Of a DNA stretch of 64,000 bases, positions 54,220 through 63,579 are shown one piece after another; the stretch's first letter is position 1, and every line of letters starts with the position of its first letter. Source of the stretch: Strigamia acuminata (Eukaryota; Arthropoda; Chilopoda; Geophilomorpha; Linotaeniidae); NCBI GenBank assembly GCA_949358305.1, contig OX442315.1:11186427-11250426 (forward strand), given 5' to 3'. Position numbers and translations under genes: made by a program. The notes under the pieces were generated by a model. That model saw nothing but the letters and a program-made list of their open reading frames with translations. It had not been told where the DNA came from and did no database searches.

Positions 54220-54640
54220 TTTATAAAACAGTAATGATCACTTGCGTGACTAAGAAGTCAGTTTGCTGAACTTATTTCGAGTCGTATAAATTTGAATTGG
54301 CTTGAGAAAAAAAGCTAATTATGTGACATTTTCTAACATTTTATAACTTTTATAACATTTTATAACTTTTATAACATTTTATAACTTTTGTAACATTTTA
54401 TAACTTTTATAACATTTTATAACTTCCTTTACAAATAAAATTAAATAGCATAAGATAAGACTGTAATTAGAATTGGTACTTATACAACATCAACAAATAA
54501 ATGATGTTATTAATGGCTTGCTCAATTATGTAATGGCTGGTTCACATGCACATGTAATTAGAATTTGTACATTTTATCCCATTTACCTACGGTACGTAGT
54601 GTCGATAATTATGTGTCACTGTCCTGGGTATAAGCCGTTT
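54220..54640 (-). pseudogene. DEG/ENaC exon-flank duplicate 3 with a 19-bp minisatellite
   Basis: Carries the CACTTGCGTGACTAAGAA and CATTTTATCCCATTTACC blocks of the two other copies. Between them, 54335-54425 is a minisatellite of about 4.8 copies of AACATTTTATAACTTTTAT. Coding potential lost. Confidence 0.55.
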
Positions 54641-54714
54641 ACTTTCTGCACATGTCAAGACCTACGGGGCTCTGTATAATGCATAAGTGCTCTGTTGTCT
54701 GACTTACACCCACC

Positions 54715-54819
54715 CAGGAGCGGATCTAACTTTTCGGGGGCTCGGGGCTTGAGGTTTTTTCGGGGCCCCTTTCTCAAAAATTTTTCGCAACCTTTCTTCT
54801 TTCTTCTTTTTTTTAACCA

Positions 54820-54858
<39 letters not shown>

Positions 54859-54944
54859 TACATGGCCCCAGAGTCTCGGGGGCCCCCTAGAATTTGGGGG
54901 CCCGGGGCTCAAGCCCCGATAGCCCGGTGCTAGATCCGCCACTG
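54715..54944. mobile_element. hAT-type MITE, copy 2, with 8-bp target duplication
   Basis: Ends CAGGAGCGGATCTAA and (inverted) CAGTGGCGGATCTAG; flanked by CACCCACC at 54707-54714 and 54945-54952, the 8 bp expected for hAT. Contains a long T-run (about 54824-54856). Confidence 0.85.
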
Positions 54945-55102
54945 CACCCACCATAGCATGCAAACTGCATGGCAATTTCTATTCTTTCATTTTCGGCTCT
55001 TTACATAAAATCTCTTAATTTAAAAAATACTTTAACACTAAAAGAACAAAATACTAAAAGTATTTTAAATGTTAAATTACATTTACTTTATTACTTTATA
55101 AT

Positions 55103-55378
55103 GTGCGCGAAACTCTGGGCACTGCCGTGATGAAAACATTTCGAGAATGGCTGAAGGAGAACGGCGGAAATCATCAAATTTCAACCCAACTTCAAAGTGA
55201 CGCCGTTGATTCCGTGGCAAATCATTTCGATTATAAATTGATAGAAATGGTTGCCGATATCTATAAACTCGGCGACATAGGCAGCGAATTCGTGCCCAAT
55301 GTTAAACAAATGTCGAAAAATGGCGACTACGCGCAAGCTTGTTTTTTAGTAACATTACTCAATATTCTAACACGTAGT
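55103..55378 (+). pseudogene. Unidentified helical protein exon fragment
   Basis: Open frame RETLGTAVMKTFREWLKENG, QSDAVDSVANHFDYKLIEMV, KNGDYAQACFLVTLL: an all-helical, TPR-like look. Weak resemblance to the N-terminal region of EXD3/mut-7-type exonucleases is only an impression. The frame then runs into a 39-bp piece of the OAS-like gene (ACACGTAGTCGTTCACCTCC...), so this is a rearranged fragment. Confidence 0.3.
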
Positions 55379-55424
55379 CGTTCACCTCCGACTGCGAATA
55401 AAACGTGGAAAACGTGGAAAAACG

Positions 55425-55690
55425 TGGAAACCCCCTCCAGAGACTCGCAAGACTGACCGACTTCAAGGAAATGCTTGTCAGATGCGTACACAATCAGATG
55501 TTGAAATAAAGGATCAAATTAAAAAGCTTTAATTGTAATTTTAGGGGAATTCGACTTGGACCAGAAATTCTATCGCTGCTAGCAACAATGTTTTTAAATT
55601 ATGTACGATTTTTCGAAAACTTTGTTTGCTTTTTTGCAAATATTTTGGGACCCCACTAATAACTTTTTCCCGAGGGCCCCGAAACCCTCT
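55425..55690. repeat. Segmental duplication of 25775-26032
   Basis: Virtually the same sequence as the last exon of the 25190-25862 unit and the 3' flank of OAS-like copy 3 (CGTGGAAACCCCCTCCAGAG onward). It ties copies 3 and 5 to one recent duplication. Confidence 0.9.
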
Positions 55691-56678
55691 TTAAATGCCG
55701 CAACTGCACAACACAACATAGCTACCTGATGGAATTTCAAAAGTAACATCATGATCACTATGACGATCAGATGATGGAGCCCACTCTCTGGTACCGGTAG
55801 TATTTTGCATTCTATCAATTTCTTTGTTAACCTCCGTTTTCAATTCTTCCTTTGATTTAGCTTCGTTGATTAAAAACTTAATATTATAACACAGGTAATG
55901 CTTCAATATCTTAACTGCCCCGTGGTCCACCCTTGCATTCCTTTCGATAACTCTAATTCTTTTCGATCCGTTAGTGTTATCTTCAACACTAACCAACCAA
56001 TTTTTTCCAATCAAAGCTTGAAGTGAGGAAAACGCAGGCTGCATCTCAAACAAATTTAACAAACCATTAACAGAATTAGAATTCAATCTCCCAAGGCTGA
56101 CTTTGGCAAATTGCTCAAACTTTTCCCTCATCTTTTCTTCCTTGCACAAATCATAAGCGAAATTATTATGCGGATTACTGGGATCCAGAACAAGCGGGCG
56201 TTGGTCCAACACGTAGTCGTTCACCTCCGACTGCGAATAAAACGTGTTAAAAATGACCGTGACAACTTTGAGATTACTCATCATATTTAAAAATAAACCG
56301 AAAGCTCTGACAATGAATTTGTTATTGCTTTCTTCTTGATGGGCCGCTTCGACAGCCATCAGTTCTATCATGGTGGATCTTCCGGATACGTAATCGTCGA
56401 TGTAGATGCTTCGGTTCCAAAATTTGGCCAAACGGATCACGTCGTGGGCGAATGGGCTCTGTCGCTTGATGAATTCCACTTGATCTTGAATCAAACTGCT
56501 GCTCCAGCGATATCCATCTCTACTAGGACGTTCGAGTTTGCTGATTTCATTCAATACGCTGCGTCGTTGAAGGGCGCCATCTTGACTGAAGTTAACGGCC
56601 GGTACTATGTCGAATTCAAAGCCGTCAATTGTCGCTTGTAATGCGGAACCTTTGGTTTTCGGTGCCTTGAACACGATG

Positions 56679-57884
56679 TGTGGTGGCCGGTGGTCACCGA
56701 CCGGAAGGAATGACATAACTTTACAGAAAAAGATCTGATTAAAAATTGGCTTTATTTTATTTGGCATAAAAATAAGAAGGTTTTTAGCAAGTTCCTGTCT
56801 GGGGTGGGTTGCCAGGGCAACCAAGCCAGACAGCTGGGAGGCAGGAAGTGTTTCCTGCCAACCAGGAAAAACTTGCTGAAAATCTTCAGTCTAAAATTGA
56901 AAACCTAGTTGAAAGCACCACAAAAAGTTAGTCCTGAATTTACCAAAAATAATCCGGGATTAATTAGTGCATTTCTTCAAGGTTTGGACTCATCTTTCTT
57001 GTGACACATAGTCATTGTGTCACGAGATACATTTTGCTGCCATAGCTACCAGGCAGTGAAACCATAGCCGGAGTACGGGCTTGCCGTGCCGCGACCGAGC
57101 CATTCCAACCACGACGGACCGAGCCATTCCAACCACAACGGACGTCGCCATTGGAACTGCTCGACGAGAAGTTGAGACCATTCGAACCACGTCGGGACCA
57201 CCGCCGCCATTCGAACCGCCACGGAGAAGTCGAGGTCATTCGGACTACGAAAGTATCGCCATCCGAACAGCCTGCGTTGAAGGAGAGGCAGTGCTCATTC
57301 GAACTACGACGAAACAGAGTTTCGTCGCCATTCGAACCAGCAAGGAAGAAACCGAATTGATCGGTTGGAGAGAATCGGGAAGAAACTGAATCGATCAGTT
57401 AGCGACGAATGTCATCAATCGTCGCCACGAGAAATTGAGAGGGAGAATTCACGGATCGACAGTGAATTCGCGTCGCCGGAGAAACGTACGGACGTAAGTG
57501 AAGAAATCAGTATTCGGACGAGAATCAGAGGAATACGTCGCGTCGTCGAGTCAAGCCAGCCACGACGCCATTTTCTGTCTTATTTTCCTTTCCTTATTTC
57601 ATTATTATTTTAAGCCTAGTCAATGTATAATTTCATAGTTTTATTGTAAAGCATTATTGTTAATTAAGAGTAATTTATTCCAAGAGCTAGAATAAATGAA
57701 TGTATGTTTTTTAAGGATAAGTTTGTTTATTGTACCACTTGATTTGTTCAATTGTAAAATTGGATAAATCAATTGTTGTGTTAGTCAGTTAATTTTAGGA
57801 GAAATATAAGACCCGTTGGGGCATTTAGTAATTTCCAGCAATTCTAGTAGTAGTATTTATTAGAAGTTGGTCAGGATTACTACA
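56679..57884. mobile_element. Solo LTR, 1206 bp, inside OAS-like copy 5
   Basis: Starts TGTGGTGGCC, ends TTACTACA, and has the 4-bp target duplication GATG on both sides (56675-56678, 57885-57888). It contains degenerate tandem copies of a CATTCGAACYACG-type motif at 57090-57345. Internal element lost by LTR-LTR recombination. No pol sequence here. Confidence 0.85.
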
Positions 57885-57938
57885 GATGGCAGACATGGAT
57901 TCTTCCAATTCCAAGGTCTGTTCGAAGATGTCAAACAC

Positions 57939-58257
57939 CTGTGTTGATGAATAAATTGGTTAATCAATTTTATTCTAAAAAAATGTGAAAGGAATGAGCA
58001 ATATTAGAATTGATTCACTTTAGCTATTGTGCGTATTAGTTCTTCTGCATACGAACCGCGATATAACCAATTTGTGTTATACTGAATTTTTTAAAAATGA
58101 CTTATTGGTTGGCCATAGAAAACCATGTTAAGAAATTGCAACTGTACAATACTAGTATAATATCATAACCCAACCAGGAAATTCTGTAAACAAATTGCGA
58201 CCGACTGTCCCCTTTGATTTACTTAATTAAATAAAATAAAAAAGTGAACTCAGAAAC
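57939..58257 (-). other. Intron between the two coding exons of OAS-like copy 5
   Basis: Corresponds to the 240-bp intron of copy 1 and related introns in copies 2 and 3, with a roughly 90-bp extra segment (TTCTTCTGCATACGAACC..., about 58038-58110) not seen elsewhere. Confidence 0.6.
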
Positions 58258-58772
58258 CTTAGGAAAATCCTTATTGGTGATATTGTTGATGAAGATAACA
58301 CAATCCAAATCGAATTCGTGCGCGAGTGCCGTTTTCTTCTCCACACTTCCCATAATGCCCACACGGTCTATGCAGTATTTTACGTTTTTCCGCAACGTTC
58401 TGAAAATCTTGTTTGCAACCGACTTAGCATCTTCCAAGTCGGTGTCTGCGGGGACCAATTTGCGTGAAAACTGCAGCATGCGATCATCCATTTCTTTGCT
58501 GCAAGTCATGTTCAGCTACAAAGGAAAAAATAATTTGTAGTAATAATCACTGTAAAAAATCCGTTAATTAATAATTAAACTGTCCCATAAGGTACGTATA
58601 TAAACATACATTCCAACCTTACACCCTTCAAATAAGTGGAAATAACAAATAAGTCGAAATCCGGAGCTTCAAATTGCTAAAATTCAATATTTTCCGATTT
58701 CTAGTTCTCAGAAGGACTCTTCCTCAAGGGCCTGTGACTTTTCGCACTTTACCCCCAGTGGAGTGTGGGAAG

Positions 58773-58837
58773 GCTTTTATACCCTTAGCAAGGGGAATTC
58801 CCTCGCATAAATACATTGCAGTACAGCAGTCGCCATC
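58773..58837 (-). promoter_or_regulatory. OAS-like copy 5 promoter: TATA box, kappaB site, GATGGCGAC box
   Basis: TATAAAAGC 58781-58773, 11 bp, GGGAATTCCC 58802-58793 (perfect palindromic kappaB site), 26 bp, GATGGCGAC 58837-58829. The promoter remains intact although the gene is split. Confidence 0.65.
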
Positions 58838-58969
58838 TATGGTGCGAAAGTGAAGACGTAATTTTAATTATTGACAGGACAAACCAGATAGGACTACATA
58901 CTTTTCCAAAAAAATAATTCTTTAAATTTTTATTTGAAAACGGCCCATAAAATTGTATATAACCATGTT

Positions 58970-59064
58970 GTCAGAAAAGGGATTTGAATACACGCCCAGG
59001 AATACTGGACTGCGATCTAAACACAGCAACAGCGCCTGACATTAGACCGCTCGGCCATCCTGAC
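58970..59064 (-). pseudogene. tRNA-Leu(UAG)-like pseudogene
   Basis: The minus strand keeps acceptor GTCAGGA/TTCTGAC, the box A-like TGGCCGAGCGGTCTAA and an anticodon stem-loop CTGTG-TTTAGAT-CGCAG (anticodon TAG). It has about 9 extra nucleotides in the D-loop region and a degraded T arm (GTGTATTCAAATCCC). It resembles metazoan tRNA-Leu; probably dead or SINE-derived. Confidence 0.65.
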
Positions 59065-59149
59065 ATATTTTCATTGTTGCTGCAGTTTATTCTGTATTAA
59101 TTAGCGACGCATTGTCTGATTGCCGGCTTGGTACTGAGTACTGAAATGA

Positions 59150-59651
59150 TATTAGAGAGTTTGTGGGATGCATTTTCCCTTATTTTATGCCACGTTACAC
59201 TATTTTAGTGCCATATCGTAAGGGAAAAATCTTTAGTGTATCGTTTTCAACACTAAATTAAAATATAGCGCAGCCAATCAGAATTGAGAACACTATATTG
59301 TTAGCTCCGCCCATTGCAAATGGTGATTATTTTGTTGTCCCGATCAAACACATCAGTCATAGGTACGTAGATTGAATGATAAGTGAGGCCCAAAATTAAA
59401 TTTTAGGCCCAAAACCATACTTTATAGGCATAATAATGGAATTTTATGTAGAAATTTGCACATTTACGCCCCTAAATTAAATTTTTAGGCCAAAAATTAC
59501 TAACTGTCGGTAGTTGGCTGAAATAGTGTAGTTATAAGGGAAAAGTGCAGCCCGCAAAAACTTAATTTATCATTTTTCCCTTACACTATTTTTATACCGT
59601 ATAGTGTTTGACTACTGTAAGGGAACAATGCATCCCGCAAACTCTCTAATA
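59150..59651. mobile_element. 0.5-kb MITE with about 30-bp TIRs
   Basis: TATTAGAGAGTTTGTGGGAT... at the left and its inverted form (...GCAAACTCTCTAATA) at the right; both include GGGATGCATT and CCCTTA. It interrupts the spacer that reads continuously in unit 3 (24710-24755). No coding content. Confidence 0.75.
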
Positions 59652-59761
59652 CATAGCTCTGTGCAGGGCTGCCTGCATAAAAATCGTCTGTTACAACAAA
59701 ATTGCATTTTTTAAATGTAAAAATTAATAAATAAATAAATCACGATACCAAAAATAGACTT

Positions 59762-59834
59762 CGCCCGAACAGGGACTCGAACCCTGGACCCTTAGGTTAA
59801 AAGCCTAATGCTCTACCGACTGAGCTATCCGGGC
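59762..59834 (-). tRNA. tRNA-Lys(UUU)
   Basis: Third intact copy of the same 73-nt gene, discriminator G, T-tract terminator (minus strand TTTTTGG) about 13 nt downstream. Confidence 0.97.
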
Positions 59835-60139
59835 CTGCGAGAGTGGGCGAAAATTCAATCAAAGTTGGCGATTCATGCATCTTAGAAAATAGCAGAAATA
59901 GGAAATGAGAATTCATTTGGCAGTAGTTTGAAAAATAATAAGACATGTCACTTTTCTGAAGACGACTGTTTTTATTTATTATTGAAATTTGACATTTTCT
60001 TAAAGTTAGGAAAATTATGCATTTAGTTTAAAAGTACGAACAATTGCGGATTATTGTTTTGACAGATGGGACACTTGACAACTTGATGATCCCCCATGTC
60101 CTAGTTTGTGTGATTACAAATATGAAAAGCATAATACCG

Positions 60140-60292
60140 TATTGCCTCATTTAAACGCCTGGACCCCCCCCCCCTTCCACTTCCCGGTAAAGTCGGTTCG
60201 GGGCGGCGCGCGGTGCAATAAACGCCGCCGAACCCCCGGCATTTATTCGGGCCCGGCATCTGAATGAAGCCGGGCGTTTAAATGAGGCAGTA
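60140..60292. mobile_element. Foldback MITE with TIR TATTGCCTCATTTAAACGCC
   Basis: Left TIR TATTGCCTCATTTAAACGCC and right TIR (inverted TACTGCCTCATTTAAACGCC); centre GC-rich with a C-run. A truncated relative starts at 60522 (TACTGCCTCAAATAAATGCC) and runs to about 60625. Confidence 0.7.
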
Positions 60293-60369
60293 GGTAAACA
60301 AAGACTGGGAAAAATTAACAAATAGTAAAAATTAGTTAATTTTCATTAGGAATGACTTTTCAAGTTGCA

Positions 60370-60510
60370 AAACTTAAAATAAATGTTTATTTTTTTCTTT
60401 TAAAATGACTTCACTTAAATTCACCCACACCTTACTCATTATTATTAATAGCTATAACGAATACAAAATGATTAGTACCAGAAATAAATATACAAAGAAA
60501 CTTTATAAAA
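60370..60510 (-). pseudogene. OAS-like unit 6, 3' flank relic
   Basis: Matches the 3' flank of the other OAS-like genes (AATGTTTATTTT, CTTAAATTCACCCACACC, AATACAAAATGATTAGTACC) but is followed by a MITE and the NLR-like segment instead of an OAS coding region. Its counterpart promoter survives at 62200. Confidence 0.7.
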
Positions 60511-60693
60511 AATAAATAACGTACTGCCTCAAATAAATGCCGAGGCGTTTATTATTTTTTCCATCCCGATTCCCCCCCCCCCCCCCAGTCAGGTAGGTTC
60601 GTGGCGGCTCGCTGTGCAATAAACGTTTAATTAAATTAAACGATTTTTCAAAAAATATCTGATAAACTTTATTCCATCGTACATTAATTTAAG

Positions 60694-62014
60694 AAACCAT
60701 TCTGTTGACCTGACATGCTATTTTGCCTCATTTAAAAATTACCTTAAATATGGATGTGATCGTGGAAAAATTAGGCAACTGACAATTGATAAATATACCC
60801 CTTCAAAATTATTCTCCGACAATTGCACAACGCAATTGAAAATAATCATTAAGTTAAATTTTGCATGGTTATCAATATACTCAATGTTATCATCTAATGT
60901 GCAACAAATCTTTTTACACCCTATCCCATTTTCTGGAAGTTTAAATGAATGCTTCTGTTTTTCTACATCACCAAACATCGAATCAATTGCTTTGGAAATC
61001 GAATCATGTCATCCAGATTATTCACCGCAATTACTGGAAAAGGCAATGAAGGAGAAAACATTCAACAAAATCAAATTTCGTTATTTACAAATGGACATCA
61101 GAACTGAATTAGAGAAAATATTTGTTTTAAACCTACTAGAAAACAATCAAGTGCAATATCTCGTAGCAACAAGAACTTACAACTGTTCGATGGACTTGCG
61201 TGATCTTTTGAGCGCTGCTGCGAGATCGAGTAATTTGACTTTCCTAAGTTTGAATGGTTTTACCTTTGATTTGTACGATATTAGCATTGGTGGAACCAAG
61301 AAATACGATTACATTGACCTAGGGATTTGTACTGTCACCTGCAGACAATCATTATCACAAAAAACCTGTTTTAAGTACGTAAAATTAGGTATGTCTGAAA
61401 ATATTGAAGCTCTGACTGAGATAAAGCCATCTAAGTTTGCTTGTTCAGCAGAAGAAATTAATAATTTGATAGAAAAATGCCCAATTTGGATTGGTTTTAA
61501 CAGTGTAAAGTATTTACAACTTAGTCTATACAAACTTGAATACAGAAGTGTTTTCGTTAATGTCTGGACAAATCTACAAACATTACATCTTCAATTTGCA
61601 ACTAAATCAAAGTCTGTGAAAATGATAGCAGAATCAATTCAAAACATTTCAATTGTAAAGTTGGTAGTTGAAACAACAGACATAAAGCTAAAATTATTCA
61701 CACACATGAACAGTTTGTGGGCAACCAGAAGCAATTCAATGTTAAAAACAATAGACTTCATTTTCCCCGAAATCCACAGTAAGAGAGAAATGGAGGTGTT
61801 AGAACTAATAAAAGGACTCAAATGCAGTCATTGGGATAAAGTGAATTTGGTATCAATCTTCAATATATTTGACATGAAAGAATGTATGTCCAATATAAAT
61901 GTAAATCACTTCAGTGTTCGATTTAATGATGTTGTTTTGGAAGATTCTTCCAAATTTCGTGATTTTCATCTATCTAAGACATCAAAGTGCTGTTTGTCCA
62001 TATTTAGAAAATGA
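60694..62014 (+). CDS. NLR-like C-terminal segment, single open exon
   Basis: Open from about 60635; a likely acceptor TTAATTTAAG precedes 60694. The frame encodes about 440 residues ending at 62014 with no ATG needed at the start (first codons NHSVDLTCYFASFKNYLKYG). Short Leu-rich repeats are irregular (ALTEIKPSKF, VKYLQLSLYKLEYRS, NLQTLHLQFATKSKS, VNHFSVRFNDVVLED), like the degenerate C-terminal sensor region of NACHT proteins. The same style and codon use as the NACHT exon at 32453 suggests the missing 3' part of that gene or of a paralogue, now 27 kb away. AATAAA-like signals follow at about 62070. Whether it is spliced to anything is unknown. Confidence 0.5.
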
Positions 62015-62199
62015 GAAAATTGTGAAATTAAAAAAAGATTTGAGTAAATTTTGTATTCTTTAATTCTTGCGTAAATAAATTTTTTTTTAAACATTCAGAT
62101 ACACACATTACGCTTAGAACGACTTTTGGACAAATTTACTTTATTTCTACACATTAAAATCTAAATTTACGAAAGTTACTCCGAGAGCAGTGTGGGAAA

Positions 62200-62263
62200 G
62201 CTTTTATAACCTCAATTCGGGGAAATCCCTCCATAAACAGATTGGAGAACTACAGTCGCCATT
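62200..62263 (-). promoter_or_regulatory. Orphan OAS-type promoter: TATA box, kappaB site, distal box
   Basis: TATAAAAGC 62208-62200, 11 bp, GGGATTTCCC 62229-62220, 25 bp, AATGGCGAC 62263-62255. Same layout as the OAS-like promoters, but downstream on the minus strand lies only the 3' end of the NLR-like segment in antisense. It could drive an antisense transcript. Confidence 0.55.
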
Positions 62264-62980
62264 GTTGGAATGAAGTGACATCATAAATGCTCTCCGATTT
62301 CCTGTTTCGCGTCTTACCCCACCAATGTCAATCCTATTTTTCTTTTCTCTCTCGTTTGTCCCTCTTTTTTTTATCATTTTATTGTTTTTCTCGTTGTTTG
62401 CATTTACCGCATCAATATCGCAAAAACCGCATCAATCCCCCAATACTGGCTAACGCAAATGGAACAAAACAATGAAAATCAAACATGAAATGGAACAAAA
62501 CGATAAAAATCAAAGTTAAAACTGAAGAAAACGATAAAAATCAAAGTTAAAACTGAAGAAAACGATAAAAATCAAAGTTAAAACTGAAGAAAACGATAAA
62601 AATCAAACTTAAAATTGACCAAAACTATAAAAACCAACACATTTGTGATGACTGACGACTTGATGTTGATGTGATATTCGGTATTGGTGGCGATATTCGG
62701 TATTGAGGCGGTATTTGCAGTATTTGCAGTATTTTGGTGGATACCGCGGTATTACGTCGTAAAAAAAATACCGCAATACGGTATACCGCTACCGCACACA
62801 AGACTAGTTACCACTAACTGTAAGCATACGCTTCTTACCGAAAAACCCTCAGTTTGCATTCTAGTGTAATTATTAGTTCTGTGGCTAAACATCCATTTTT
62901 GTTGCTAACCTGCATTATTTTGTTTTCTAAAGCAATTTTAACTTGCACTACCAGGCTACAGTAAATGTATATTTTCAGTG
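62264..62980. other. Non-coding: 31-bp minisatellite and GGTATT-rich palindromic repeat
   Basis: 62460-62636 holds five to six copies of a roughly 31-bp unit (AACTGAAGAAAACGATAAAA plus ATCAAAGTTAA). 62670-62795 holds repeated ATTCGGTATTG/GCAGTATTTGCAGTATT and an inverted ATACCGC part. No gene. Confidence 0.7.
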
Positions 62981-62986
62981 CATGAT

Positions 62987-63550
62987 TTAGAAACCTTCTC
63001 TTTTCCTTCTCAAATTCAGGCGGTTATTAGACAACAAGTGAAACAATCCACCCTCTATCACCTCTACAACTGTGAGCGTGCAAAAACCCAAAAAGAAACC
63101 AAGATGGCCACCAAAATCACTCAAACAAGCAGTGAACTCGTAGGAATACTTCTCCGACATAATCTCAACATTATTGTCAGTGAAATATATTTTCACAATC
63201 ATTTTCGATTCGTCTTCCAATTTGTTGATGACATTATGGTAGACTGTGTAGGTTGTTTCCTCGCAGACATTGGGGCAATTGCAAGCGGACAAATTAAGTC
63301 GATTGTAAGCTTTGTAGTTTTCCATTTCCAGTTTCATGAAATCCAATTCCCAGCCGCACTTCTTTACGGATTTCACCTTGTAATACAATGGACTGAACAA
63401 AAGAATTCACTATTTATAAATAACAGTCTGGGAAATGTGAATCACAAACCTGCAAATAGTGGAGAGGTTTCTTTCAATGCAATCATTGATGCATTTCGTC
63501 ACCCGTTCTTCAATGTCACATGGATTTTTAGTTCTGTTTAGAGATTTGAA
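62987..63550 (-). CDS. DEG/ENaC-type channel, last two exons
   Basis: Exon 63550-63450 (acceptor TTTTTCAG, donor TGCAG/GTTTGTG) joins exon 63392-62987 in phase 2. The product has CDIEERVTKCINDCIERNLS, CGW, LSACNCPNVCEETTY and the pre-TM2/TM2 region SDFGGHLGFFLGFCTLTVVE, typical of degenerin/ENaC/pickpocket channels, then an Asn/Arg-rich cytoplasmic tail (HLLSNNRLNLRRKREGF). The selectivity-filter triplet usually written G-x-S reads G-F-C here, an unusual change. Upstream exons lie beyond a MITE and the window end. Cation channel of the plasma membrane; ligand unknown. Confidence 0.8.
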
Positions 63551-63579
63551 CTGAAAAACAAAAACAAGATAAACCTAAT

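Larger units (their letters stand above)
55691..58509 (-). pseudogene. OAS-like copy 5, coding exon split by a solo LTR
   Basis: Exon 1 58509-58258 (MTCSKEMDDRMLQF..., MGSVEKKTALAHEFDLDCVIFINN), start of exon 2 at about 57938-57885 (VFDIFEQTLELEESMSAI), then the 1206-bp insertion 56679-57884, then the rest of exon 2 (56678-55691, IVFKAPK... to SYVVLCSCGI) with no stops. Apart from the insertion everything is open, so the break is recent. Read on the minus strand the LTR supplies an ATG in frame with the downstream part (MVALATHPRQELAK...), so a protein lacking the GS/DxD motif could be made. The first two catalytic Asp lie upstream of the LTR, the third downstream. Confidence 0.85.

Noticed and set aside
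63012-63541. 187-codon plus-strand frame over the DEG/ENaC exons
   Set aside because: Antisense to exons with strong channel motifs and proper splice sites.
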